From NCBI GenBank assembly GCA_016808115.1, contig JAEQBH010004563.1:1-64000 (forward strand): DNA of 64,000 nucleotides, read 5' to 3'. The stretch comes from Tetrastigma voinierianum. Its lineage: Eukaryota > Streptophyta > Magnoliopsida > Vitales > Vitaceae. Below, one piece after another: positions 12,471-24,174 of this stretch. Below the pieces are notes generated by a model that worked only from the letters and a program-made list of their open reading frames with translations, made no database searches and was not told where the DNA came from. The position numbers were made by a program, and so were the translations under genes. Numbering within the stretch: the stretch's first letter is position 1; the number at the start of each line of letters is the position of its first letter.

Positions 12471-14055
12471 GAGATCAACCACTAGAGGCCTTTCTTGCTG
12501 GCATGCCACTAGTAAACACGGGGCTGGGCTTGTGATCTTTGGTGGAAGGACACAGGTCCTCATCTTTAAGTGGAAAGGCCTTAGCCTATCACCTTTTCCG
12601 GTAAATATGGTGGAAAGACCTTGGTCTACGTCACCGTAATCTAGCTAGCGCGTAAGGCTTGTTTAATAAAACATAATTTTTGCTTGCTTGAAATATGATT
12701 TAATACTTTAAAACCATTGCTTGCTTGAAATATGGTTTAATACTTTAAAACCATAACATACCAGTGTAAAACGATTTATAAATAATATACTAGTATTGAA
12801 AAATAGGTTTAGAACACTCACCTTCCTTTTATAATAATTGAGCACGACCAATTTCTCATACTCGCTATTATCACACACATTCGATGTATTAGACCACACA
12901 CGTCGACAACCCAGCTTGAATTTACACACCCAGTGCTACAATTAAATTTTTCGGAAAATATGTAGACTGAAATCTTATTCATAGGCATATATGGCTAAGT
13001 TCTGTTCGAGGACTTTCCATAGACTCAAACACCCAAAAAACATTTCTGAAAATTATGTCAGGCTTTGTGCTGAATAAAATCCTAAAATTTCAACGAATTG
13101 TCAGAAAGCAGTCAAATTATTGTTGTTTAAATAGTCCCGAAAATTCTTAAAAATTTCTAAACTCAATCAAAAAATTTTAGGACTGAAATTCTGGCGTCTC
13201 CTGGCCTCTAAGAAAAATTCAAGCCATTACATAGCATTTAGGCTAAAATAGCTCAAGTAGGAAGAATTTCCTACCTTTGAAGTTTCTTAGAAATCTTTAG
13301 CTTTTGATACCTATCTTGTAGCTCTCGTCAGCGTAGACTAACTTTGCATATACAACCGACAAAAATTTGCGGAGTCCGATTTAGTAAATGCGAGAAAGAA
13401 ACAAAGAGAAAAATAAAATAAAATATTTTTCTCACATTCTACTTCTTGCCATAGTCAGTTCCTATTGTTTGACTTTTATTGCTTTTTTTATTTTTTTTAA
13501 TTACTATTATTATTATTATTATTATTTGGATACATAACTTATATTGCCTCATTCGAGTCCGTTTCTGTCCCAAAAAATTTTATTTCTTTTCAGTTCAATT
13601 ATTTTAAATGAACTTTAACTCAAGCCATTTTTTGACTTCCAAGATTTTAGTAAAAATCTTGTCCTTGAAGTCACTGACGATTTATCACCCAGAAAATTGT
13701 AAAATATTATGACTGTCTCAGAATTCAACGAAACTTTTATAGGTCACTAGATTTCGCGGGGCAGATTTAGCAGGCGTGAATCCGTTTAGGTCATCAGAGA
13801 TCCTAGAGAATTTACCTCTAGGCTTCCACTGAACAATTGTGGCAATTTATTATTATTATTCTTTTGAAATTCATAATTCTGCTTTCACCCCTCCTTTCCT
13901 TAATTGCAAAAGTGCCACAATGCTTTGAAAACTTTATAATTTCATCCTTAAAAACAACTTTCAAAAATACTATATGGCACTCAAATAGTGGGAAGCCCTT
14001 TGTGCATATGCGACCTATGGTACACATATCGTACACCCTCTTGGGACGGGCGTCA
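12471..14055 (-). repeat. 3' LTR of element B, outer part missing
   Basis: Aligns by eye with 27690-29252: shared blocks are AGATCAACCACTAGAGGCC, AACACCCAAAAAACATTTC, TTAATTGCAAAAGTGCC and the inner end GGGACGGGCGTCA. The ~1 kb matching 26699-27690, including the TTGCTTGC array, is absent because A7 begins at 12470. A (TTA)n microsatellite lies at 13501-13527. Confidence 0.8.
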
Positions 14056-14085
14056 TGAAATCCTCCCTCCTTTAGAACATTCGTC
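14056..14085 (-). other. Polypurine tract of element B
   Basis: The minus strand reads TCTAAAGGAGGGAGGATTTC just before the LTR start (TGACGCCCGTCCC). Confidence 0.65.
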
Positions 14086-16464
14086 TGAAATGGAGCAAAC
14101 TAAAATCAAAGGAAAGGAAAGTACCTCATTCGAAAAATAATTGGGAATGCGAGAGGGCGCATACGAGGCTTAAATCCCAGTAGGCTGCCCCCCTTTCTCA
14201 TGATTCTTCCGCAGGGCTTTAACTAAAGGAATCCTTGTACTCCTCGACACTTGTTCCTTGTAATCTACAATTTGCACAGGTGTTTCCTCATAAGTCAGAT
14301 TCTCCTTTAGCTGCACTGGAAGCTCTCTCAGCACATGTGAAGGATCAGGGATGTAATTCCTTAACATCGAAACATGGAATGTGTCATGAATCCTTGATAA
14401 CTCTAGGGGTAACTTCAACTTGTAAGCTACTGGCCCCACCTTGCTCAAAATCTCATAAGGTCCTATAAATCTTGGACTGAGCTTGCCTCACTTTCCAAAT
14501 CTCAAAACACCTTCCATGGGGAAATCTTCAAGAAGACTCGGTCACCTATCTTAAAGCTATGAGTCTACGATGGTTGTCGCATAACTTTCTGTCATCTCTT
14601 CTTTGTCTTCAAGTTATCACGGACAGCTTTCACTTTCTGAAGTGATATGCACTAATTCGGGGCCTACCAGTCTCCTCTCTGTATCCCACTTCTTTGAGAT
14701 CTACATTCTTGCCATAGGCGCCTCGAATGGAGCCATCTACATATTGGCGGAATGTTTGACATTGTAGGCGAACTCTCGATGCCAAATGAGTATCAACTCC
14801 CCTTGAATTCCATCACATAGCTCTCGGCATATCCTCACAACATGTCTGAATGGTCCTCTCGGTGGCATTCAGGTACGAGGATGAAATGCTATCTTTGAGA
14901 TGTGGCTGATACCTAAAATTTGTTCTTGGCCCAGGCTGAAAACACGGATGTGAAACACAGGATCTCGATTTGAAACTATTGAAAGCTGGAACCCCATGAA
15001 GTCCTCACTATCATCCACATACAAGCTGGGCGAAGGCTTTTTCAAAGAATCTCAGTATTAGCGCGAGAAAATGAAGCCAGGACTTCGTTAATCGATCATT
15101 ATCACCAGCTATGGCATCATGCGCCTCTGATCGTCGAAGACACATCTCAAAAATCCATAGTGATCTTCTCCCATTTCCATAGGAATAGGAATGGCTATAT
15201 CGTCCCCATGGGCCTTTAATGCTCTTGACACACAGCGATGGTTTAGGCATCACGGAGGCGAGGCTTACGATCTCTTTCTTAAATCCCATTCCACGATAAT
15301 GTTCTTCGAAGTCTTGTACATCTTGATGCTTACTGGATGCGTAGCATAAGCAGATGAATGCGCCTCTTCCATAATGTCTCTCTTAGCTCGCCATACTCTG
15401 GCACACATATTCTCTGTCCTTTCACTATCATGCGAGTCATCATACGATTTGAAACTACGCTCTTTCCTTTTTTTTTTATCTCTTTCTTAAGCTTAATCAT
15501 CTGTGGATCCTATAACTGCCCTGCCTGAATCTGATCCACTAGGAGAGGTCTAACATGAAATGTGGCTAACAAGGCTCCACGAATCCTCAGGCCTCGATAT
15601 CACCCCTAAAGCTCCGGATCCTGCAGTGGAAGATAGCACGATCTCATATGAGACCGAAAGAACTCTACAATTAAGCTGCTAAAGGCATGCGCTACGACAT
15701 TAGCTTTTCTTGGATGGTAATCGCTATAGATGCAGTCGTAGTCCTTAATCAGATTCAAGCCATCTTCTTTGCCTCGGAGTTTTAACTCTTTGCAGGTTAA
15801 AATATAATCAGAGGCTCTTATGATCTATAAAGATCCTACAAGGGAGCACCCATTATAAGTAATGCCTCCGTATCTTGGTGACACGGCTAACTGGCTACAG
15901 AAGTCGTGTGTGTAGGGTAATTCTCCTCATGCTTCTTCGGCTGTCTAGAGGCATATGCAATCACCCTATCGTGCATCAAAACATGACCAAGGCCTTGAAA
16001 GCATCCTTTGGCAAACCCTGAGCCCATCTCTCTCATTGGGCGAAGCTAAAACTAAAGGCTGAAGTCGATCTGCCCATGACTCCTCGAAACTGCGTTTGGC
16101 GGGCATCCGCAATCATACTTGACATCTTTTCTTGTCAGCTTGGTCAGTGGGGCTGCTATCCTGGAGAACCCCTCAACAAACTTCTTGTAATACCCTACTA
16201 AACCAAGGAAGCTTTTGACCTCTGATACATTCTTTGGTGGTTTCGATTTACATGACTTGATTTTATGGGGATCCACATACCCCCTTATTTGAGTCACATG
16301 ACTGGGAATGTCACCATGTCAAGCCAAAGCGCGCCCCTTGACTTGGCATACTGCTTGCCACTCCCTTAGGGTAATACAACACAATCCTTAGGTGCTGAGA
16401 TGTTTCTGCAGACTAGCTGAATACCTGCTAGGATATCATCGATAAAAACTAATGAACTATCAGG
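14086..16464 (-). pseudogene. Element B pol, C-terminal half (RT end, RNase H, integrase)
   Basis: Read right to left from the A2 junction, the reverse transcriptase catalytic box FIDDIL lies at about 16430-16450. The RT-connection motif SEVKSFLGLVGYYKKF is near 16150-16230 in an open stretch 16052-16297. The RNase H end is near 15700-15830 and an integrase piece (WKWEKITMDF) near 15165-15195. The intact C-terminus runs at 14170-14448 (HDTFHVSMLRNY, LTYEETPVQIVD, IPLVKALRKNHE). The last motif type is typical of the C-terminal domain of plant chromovirus integrases. Frameshifts separate the domains. The N-terminal half lies beyond A2 at 24175-26460. Confidence 0.8.
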
Positions 16465-18455
16465 TGTAAGACGAGAAATTCCAATTTTCTGAAAAAGGGT
16501 AAAATCGTAATTTCGGTCAAAACCTAAAATTTTTCTAGATCTTGGATGATGAAACGGATTTCACTGTTGGAATCGTCTCACGAAATCTAGCTAACACGTC
16601 GAATTTCGTCGAATTCCGAGACAGTCGGGATTTGCATGTTTTTCGAGGCAGGAGTGTGGTCTTGTGCTTGATATTTGATGTGACAAGAGTCACATATAAC
16701 ATGTACTCATGTGACATAAGTTACATGAGTAGAGAAATGATCGAAATGGACGGTCGAGATTGTGCCACGTGTCAAAATCCAAACAAAGGGGACATAGATT
16801 GCATTTTGGAATTTGTAAATGATAATAAGACAAATTTTTGAATAGTGGTCATCTTCTCAAATTGAAAAGAGACCAAAACGTGGGGAAGAACCAGAAATCG
16901 ATAGTAGCTTGGCTGGTTGTGTTTTAGTGAGAGAAGGTACACCTTCTCTCTAGATCGACTAATCCGTCGTGGTTCTTGAAACAGAAGGAAAGTCGTTCTG
17001 CGCATCGGGGGCCAATGGCGTGGGCACCGGTTTTGGAGGTTTTCATGAGCTACGTGAGATGGGGTTTTATCCTACTTGTTTTACTCTTGATCTAAGTGTT
17101 TTGTAATGCTTGGGTTGATTGAGGCCGTGAGTGGCCGTTTGATCGGTCCCAAATCTTGATACCGAAATGTTGGAATTTATGAGACCCATTTAGACAGCCC
17201 GTGACAATTTTAGGGACTGTTTAGGGTGTTTGTGTTGTAATTTGTGAAACAAATTGTGTTTGGTGTGCATGGGGCCAGGAATGGCCATGTTATCCGATTC
17301 CACAAAGTGGAACCGCTATTGGATGAGTGGCGGAGTGAGCAATTAACATGGTTTCAGCGATTACGCATGAATAGTGTTCGTGAAATATTTTTGTGAATTA
17401 ATGTGTTTGGTTGAGGCAATTCAAATTGAATTACTCGTGTTGTTAATTAGCCCGTGCTGAGCTAATTTTGGTGTAATTGATGGTGAATGTGCATAACATG
17501 TTTTATGTGCTTTAATCATGTTAATGTATACATGTTTTATATATTGGCATGTGTTGTATATATTGTGTTGAAATGGCATGTCGTTTCGTATGCTGCTGAG
17601 GAGTAGCATAGAAATTAGGTGTTGTGCATGACATGAATTAAAAATAAATAAATAAATAAACATGGTTGCGGAAGGAATCTCACAGGATGATTTTCGGGAG
17701 AATGGTGTTGGGAGATGGTCCTACAATTACACATCGGAGGGGCCCATGTATTGTTTTGTAAGGTTCTCCAACACATTCGCCTCAGAGGGTAGTCCCATAT
17801 TTTTTACCGACACTTCGGTAGTATATTTTCGAAAACAATAAGTTTTATTTTGAAAAAGATGTTTTCTCATACATGGCTTAGGCAAGTGTGAGGGAGTCGG
17901 TGAGGACTCGGGAAATGGGTTGGTCATTTAGACATTCAAGTAGGATCACGAATTTGCTTGAATGTGTGTTTACATAGGATCATTGCATTGCATGGGTGGG
18001 AGTAACCCATTTAGGGTGATTCTACTCTTTGGCCAGATAGCTTACCTGTCGAGGAACATTACAATCTGAGGAGCTTGCGAGAGGCGGCTCATCTTAAGTA
18101 GATTTTGAAGAAAGCTAGGGTTATGGCTTTAGTGCTTTAATTGGATAAATGTATTAGAATGTTTTAAACTTTTAATATATGTTGTATAAAGTAAATTATT
18201 AACTCTTGAAACCATTGTATATATAGTTGGGATATATTTTGTTGAGTGTTGATACGGGGGCCCCGAGGCGGTTATTTTACTCGTTTGGACCTGTGTGAGG
18301 TCGTTGTATATATTAAGGACGGGTGTTGTACTATGGGTAGAGCTCCGTACAAAGGAGATACACTGAATTTTCATGAGAGATGTGGGTCTGCACAACATTC
18401 CGCAGTGTTTCAGCGGGTTGGTGTCACTTGGACACCCCGGATTTGGGGTGTCACA
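16465..18455 (+). repeat. A2 5' LTR
   Basis: 1991 bases from TGTAAGACGAGAAATTCC to GGGGTGTCACA. It is followed two bases later by the tRNA-primer site, which fixes the inner end. It contains the family A blocks: TCTAGATCTTGGATGATGAA, the GATGTGACAAGAGTCACAT box, TTGTGTTTGGTGTGCATG, and AGCTCCGTACAAAGGAG near the 3' end. Confidence 0.85.
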
Positions 18456-18458
18456 GCT

Positions 18459-18470
18459 TGGTATCAGAGC
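18459..18470 (+). other. A2 primer binding site
   Basis: TGGTATCAGAGC, the standard plant retrotransposon site complementary to initiator tRNA-Met, begins three bases after the LTR end. Confidence 0.9.
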
Positions 18471-20058
18471 TTAGGTATACGAATGCTTAGGGAGCTCGGG
18501 TTTGGGTATCCATCACCACTTGGTGTGGTTCGATGTAGGGTTAGGTATGTGATTACCTAGATAAGCATGGGACGAGATTAGAACACTGCATGCATTGTGT
18601 TGATGTGATGGGTGTGTACTCTTTATGAGCTTGTATGATCATATGTTGGAATGTCTTTGCATTATTGAATTGTGTGCTTAGGTGGATAGCTCATAGGAAT
18701 TTTTTGGGGTTTTATAGTGTGTAAAGCGGAAGAATAAAATAAATAAATAGAAATTTTAATAAATATATTTGGTTTATTGGTTAATAAAATAAAATTTTAA
18801 TAAATTTTAAGGTTGAACACTAGGGTTAGTGTTAGAACAGGAGGTTGAGGAATTTTGGACAAATGGTCCCATAATTAAATGAAAAAAAAAATTGAGGTGG
18901 AGAAAATTTTTGGTTCTGATAGGTAAAATTGAAAAAAAAATTGAAGAAAAATAAATTTTTATAAATTTATTTTGGTATATTGGAGGAAAAAAAAATGTAT
19001 ACATATTTTTTTGGGTGATTTTCCAGTAGCTGGAAAGAAATGAAAAAAAAAATGTGTGTGAAAACGAAAAAAAATGGTGTAGGCGATTTGGGCCCTGCGC
19101 GACATTGTCTAATCCCGGCTATTGTGTCGTGACATGGTGGGGTACGGAAGGGTGGACACACAGTTATGAGTGTGTCACAATGCAACCATTGTATTGTGAG
19201 GCGATAGTGGCTAGGGGTGTTGCAACCCAGTCGGCGGGGTTCGGGTGTATTGCAACATAGGGTGCGGTGGGCTGGTGTGCGGCTGGGCGGCTAGGCTGGT
19301 AGTGAAGAGGTCACGATACGAGTTAAGTGTATCGTGACGGGAGGGAGGCAGCAGGCGAGGCATTGAGTCCTGATACACCAAGTGTATCGTGTGGCGAAAT
19401 TTACAGAGCGGTGGGGTTTGTATCTGGTACAACTGCGATTAATATTAGTGACTAATGAGTAGGCTCTTGGGTTTTGTATCATGATACACTATGGTGTATT
19501 GTGACTAAGAGGAGCTTGAGGCATGGCTTTGTATCGAGACGGGCTGCGACACGTAGGCCAGGGCGTCTGACCTGGCCTTTGCGACATAGCCTGATCTAGC
19601 CAGTTAGACTGCGACACGGTAATTTAGGGGCCACGACTACGTGAGGGAACATATTGATCTGACATCTTGCGTCTGCGGCTGAGGCGCGGCCTTTCTTGCC
19701 TTGTTGAGGCTGTGGGTGCACCTTGTGCACTTGACCTATTCTGGACTCGATCTTTGTTCAGGTCATTGTTTGGACTGCTTGTTCATGAACCGCATTCACC
19801 AAAAAATTTTCAAAAAAAAAAAATTTTTTGAAATAATTTTTGAAAAATAAAACAAAAAAATCAAATAAAAATGAAATTGTATCAAAAACGAAAATTTTGT
19901 TGATAAAAAATGATTTGATATGGCAAATTAATTGTCGCATTTCCTATAAATACGAGAGACTTAGTATACTATAATGTTTTATGTATGTGTATGGTGTCTC
20001 GGGGCTGTGTTTATGCCTTAGAGATCTGCGTGAATTGAGTGCTGTTTGACATGTGTAG
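18471..20058 (+). other. A2 leader with TGTATCGTGAC/TTGTATCATGATACA palindromes
   Basis: No gene is seen. The first half is AT-rich (18700-19060). The second half, 19150-19560, has many copies of a short inverted motif: TGTATTGCAACA, GTGTATCGTGACG, TGATACACCAAGTGTATCGTG, TTGTATCATGATACAC, TGTATTGTGAC. The A4 leader carries the same type of cluster at 50820-51245. Confidence 0.6.
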
Positions 20059-20900
20059 ATGGCTAGTCAGGGCGAGGACATACGATTGCGTCCATGGGAT
20101 CTTTGGTGGGGCACCACCGAGTGTTTGACCCAGCCAGGACTTTCTGCGAGGGTTGTAGGTATTGGGCGTTGTGGTCGCCTGAGGCTAGTGTAGCCGGGTA
20201 GTCGGAGGTCTTGAGCAGCCCGAGGAGGTTTAGGGCGCATCATCCTCAGGGCATTCAGGGAGGAGATCGATGGTGTGGGACCAATTGGTTCATGCGGATC
20301 GAAGTGTTAGAATATGGAGATTACCTGTGCAGGCCCAGGATTAGACTAGGTTTGCTTTCCAAGCCCAGAGGGTGAGGCTGAGTATGGTGGAGCGGGCAAA
20401 GACCTCCAGGCTAGGCGGGTGACATGGGTAGAGAGATTCGGGGCTGTTCATGGAGTAAATATTTTTCGGATCTTTGCGGGGGCATGCGAGGCTCGGGAGT
20501 TCCTAGGGTTGATGAGGGCGATGGTTGTGATTAGTGCGTGGCTAGATTCAATTTGCTTGCGTTTTCTTTGATATTCGTGTATGGACATGGCCAAAGTCGA
20601 GAGATTCGAATGGGCTGAAGTTGTCAGTGGGAGGTAGGATAGTAGGACCGCCTACGGGACATGGACTAATGGTTGGGGCATTTGACAATAGAGAGAGAGA
20701 TAGGATGCTCGGAGCACTCGGGATGCGGGTGTTGGTAGCAGAGAGGGAGGATCGACCTTCTTAGTTCGGGGAAGAGCGAGAAGACCACAGCTACACAGTT
20801 TGGAACTGGAGCAGATTGAAGCATTTAATGACAGACAGATGATATCATGTTTACGTCAAACCAAACCTGACATTTTTATGAATGAATTACACCAAAGTAT
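20059..20900 (+). pseudogene. A2 degenerate gag
   Basis: Begins with ATG at 20059 (MASQGEDIRLRPWD), homologous to gag starts at 4426 and 51910. Pieces typical of a plant retrotransposon gag follow in changing frames: a GLGRIIL-like stretch near 20230, a MEIT helix near 20310 and MAKVERFEWAE near 20585. Stops and shifts occur roughly every 50-100 codons. The sequence leaves gag near 20800 without a zinc knuckle or a protease. Confidence 0.6.
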
Positions 20901-21486
20901 TGAAAGATCTATGTTCTGGTGAAACATACAACGGCGGATATCATGAAATGCCGTTTCTACTCTTTACCTTATTGTATAAGTGGCGCATTTAAATTGATTG
21001 TCTACTGTTGTTGTTTATCTTATGCGATGACATGACTTGAAGGTTGAGACCTTATAGAGAAACAAGTTATGATTATTCTTACAGATGCAGGGCGAAGTTA
21101 AAATGGATAGATGGGATTATGAACAAGATCTCTGTTCACTCATGGTGATTGGGGATCATCAGAGTCAGTGGTACACAGGTATCGTGAAGTGGATGTGGAG
21201 TGTGTGCTGAACATTCACACTATAGTAGTGGGAAGTTGAGTTGTCTTTGGGACTACGTCGATGAAGACTCTGTGATTGAATAGATAGAAAGATAATGTGT
21301 CTGAGTGAAACATAGAAGAATTCTGATTAATTACCTAGATGAAAGGTTGAGCAGGTGAGGGCGATGGTAATCATCAGAAAGTCTGTGTGTGGTGTGGGGC
21401 AGGGAGATGTCTTGGAAAATTTGCCTTTCTGTCAGTAAAGGCAGGAGGGATCCCATTTGTGAGGCACAAGGCTTGGGGAGCTATCA

Positions 21487-21775
21487 CAATTTACGTGGGT
21501 GTAAGAGACAGGGAGGTAGCTCAGAATTTACATGTGGGTGTAAGAGACCGGGGAGAGATCCCAGATTTCTATGTGGGTGTAGAGACTGAGAGAGATCGGG
21601 CAGGAGATATCGAATTTCTTTGTGGGTGTAAGGGCCAGGAGGTATCCCAAATTTACGTGTGGGTGTAGAGACTAGGGAGAGATCCCAAATTTACGTGTGG
21701 TGTAAGAGACCCATGGAGATATCGAAATTTACGTGTGGGTGTAAGAGACCAGTGGAGATATCAAAGAGGATTGTG
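21487..21775 (+). repeat. Tandem repeat around TTTACGTGTGGGTGTAAGAG
   Basis: About seven copies of a 40-48 base unit (TTTACGTGTGGGTGTAAGAGACC, GGGAGAGATCCCAAA). One frame (21387-21668) stays open across them and reads as repeats of YVGVRDR, which may be chance. A single copy is at 54325-54365 in A4, so the array expanded after the two lineages split or was lost in A4. 20900-21486 and 21776-22160 hold no recognisable gene. Confidence 0.7.
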
Positions 21776-22160
21776 AGATGTAAGAGGCTCGTAGTGTAAG
21801 CAGAAAAGTTATGTTGCCCAAGAGATGAAAACACACGGTTAGGTTATCACGCAAACTTAGAGTTGAGTGATAGGAGTCGGGAGTGGCTCGAGATGAAAAC
21901 ACACGGTCAAGTTATCATGTAGACTTAGAGTTGAGTGATAGGAGTCGGGAGTGACTCGAGATTTGGATAACCCTTTGGAAAGTGCATTGGGTGTGGTGAG
22001 CCAGCAAGGGCTCAGTATATGGATGTCAGTCGTGACATGGACTAGGTTGAGTTCATTAGTTGTCCGTGAATGTGACCTTGGGAGGTCGTGATTTGCACAA
22101 GCGGGGGGTTGTGTGAGGTTACATACGCACGTGGTTGGATCAAGCCTGTGCATGGAGTTC

Positions 22161-22187
22161 GGGACGAAATTCTTTTTAGAGAGAGAA
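22161..22187 (+). other. A2 polypurine tract
   Basis: GGGACGAAATTCTTTTTAGA then GAGAGAA directly before the 3' LTR TGTAAGACCC. The equivalent in A4 (55455-55478) is more purine-rich. Confidence 0.7.
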
Positions 22188-24174
22188 TGTAAGACCCGAG
22201 AGAAAATTCCATTTTAGAAGGGTAAAATTGTAATTTCGATCAAGGCAGAGATTTTCTAGATCTCCCGGATGATGAAGCGGATTTCACTTTATTTGGAGGT
22301 CGTCTGTGAAATCTAGCTAACACGTCGAATTTTGTCGAATTCCGAGACAGTCGAGTTGCACATTTTCGAGGCAAATTATCGGTGAAGTAAACGATATTTG
22401 ATGTGACAGAGTCACATATAACGTGTATTCATGTGTGACATAAGTTGCATGAATAGAGAAATGATCGAAATGGACGGTCGAGATTGTGCCACGTGTTAAA
22501 ATCCAAACAAAGGGGACATGGATGGCATTTTGGAATTTGTAAATGATAATAAAACAAATTTTTGAATAGTGGTCATCTTCTCAAATTGAAAAGAAACCAA
22601 AACGTGGGGAAGAACTAGAAATCGACAGTAGCTTGGCTGGTTGTGTTTTAGTGAGAGAAGGTACACTTTCTCTAGATCCGACTAATCCCAGGCCAGTCAG
22701 TTTCTTGGGACAAAAAGGAAAGTCGTTCTACGCATCGAGGACAACGCGTGGGCACCGGTTTTGGAAGTTTTCAACAAACTCTGTGAGGTAGGGGTTTTAT
22801 CCTACTTGTTTTACTCTTGATCTAAGTGTTTTGTAATGCTTGGGTTGATTGGCGTGAGTGGTGGTTGATCGATCCCAGATCTTGGGCGAAATGTTGGAAT
22901 TTATGAGACCCATTTAGACGGCCGTGAGCAGTTTAGGGGTATTGCAGGTGTTTGTGTTGTAATTTGTGAAACAAATTGTGTTTGGTAATGCATGGGTAGG
23001 GAATGGCCATGTTATCAGATTCCTGAGAAGTGGAGCGGAGTATTGGATGAGTGGCCCACGTGAGCGATGGCAGGGTTTCACTATTCACATGAATAGTATT
23101 CATGAAAGCCTTTTTGAATGTGTTTTGATTGACGATTCAAGTTGAATTACTCGTATTTGTTAATTAGCCCATGAGCTAATTTTGGTGTAGTGATGGTAAA
23201 TGTGCATAACATGTTTATGTGCTTTAATCATGTTAATGTATACATATTTTATATATTGGCATGTGTTGTATATATTGTGTTGAAATGGCATAATGCATTT
23301 CATATGCCTTTGAGGGTAGCCTAAATTAGGTGTTGTGCATGACATGAATTAAAAAATAAAATAAATAAACATGGTTGCGAAAGAATTTCACGGGATGATT
23401 TTTCGGGAGAATGGTGTTGGGAGATAGGTCCTCTGATTACATCGGAGGGGCCCGTGTATTGTTTTGGAAGGTTTTCTAACACATTAAGCCTGAGATGGTA
23501 GTCCATATTTTTACCAACTTGCTTCAATAGTATATTTTCGAAAACAACAAGTTTTGTTTTGAAAAAGATGTTTTCTCATACATGGCTTAGGCAAGTGTGA
23601 GGGATTCGGTGAGGACTCGGGAAATGGGTTGGTCATTTAGACATTCAAGTAGGATCACGAATTTTCTTGAATGTGTGTTTACATAGGATCATTGCATATG
23701 CACTTAGGTGGGGAGTAACCCATTTAGGGTGGATTCCCGCTGCGGGCGATAGCTCACCGTCGAGGAACATTTTGCAGTGCGAGGAGAGTGCCGAGAGCGA
23801 CTCATCTTAGAGGCTTGGGTTAGAGAGAATCGGGTTGTGGCTTTGATTATTAAATGGATACACATGTATTAGAATGTTTTAAACTTTTAATATATGTTGT
23901 ATAAGAGTAAAATTATTAACTCTTGAAACCATTGTATATAGTTAGGATGTATTTTTTGTTGAGTGTTGATGCGGGGGCCCGAGGCAGGTTATTTTACTCG
24001 TGTTTGGATACTGTGTGGTGCGTTGTGTATGGGACCAGTGTGTACTATGGGTAGAGCTCCCGATCTGAAAGGGCTTTACGGGTTTCGTAGGAGATGTGGT
24101 CACCGGAAGTAGCATTCACAGTGTTTACAACGAGTTGTGGGTAGTCAACGGACCCCCGGATTTAGGGCGTCACA
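22188..24174 (+). repeat. A2 3' LTR
   Basis: 1987 bases, collinear with 16465-18455 from TGTAAGACCCGAG to GGGCGTCACA, but with many small indels and clustered mismatches between the two copies. Such dense differences suggest either age or uncorrected read error. Confidence 0.85.

Larger units (their letters stand above)
16465..24174 (+). mobile_element. Family A element A2, two LTRs, no pol
   Basis: Structure: 5' LTR 16465-18455, PBS at 18459, leader, degenerate gag from 20059, tandem repeats at 21487-21775, polypurine tract at 22161-22187, 3' LTR 22188-24174. The interior is only 3.7 kb. No protease, RT, RNase H or integrase motif was found, so it is a non-autonomous derivative. It splits the RT of element B between LTNAP-type and FIDDIL-type motifs. 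No clean target duplication is visible (TCAGG before, CAAAT after). Confidence 0.85.

Noticed and set aside
21387..21668. A repeat protein reading YVGVRDR units
   Set aside because: Open by virtue of the tandem DNA repeat inside a decayed element; unit length varies and the frame is lost at both ends.
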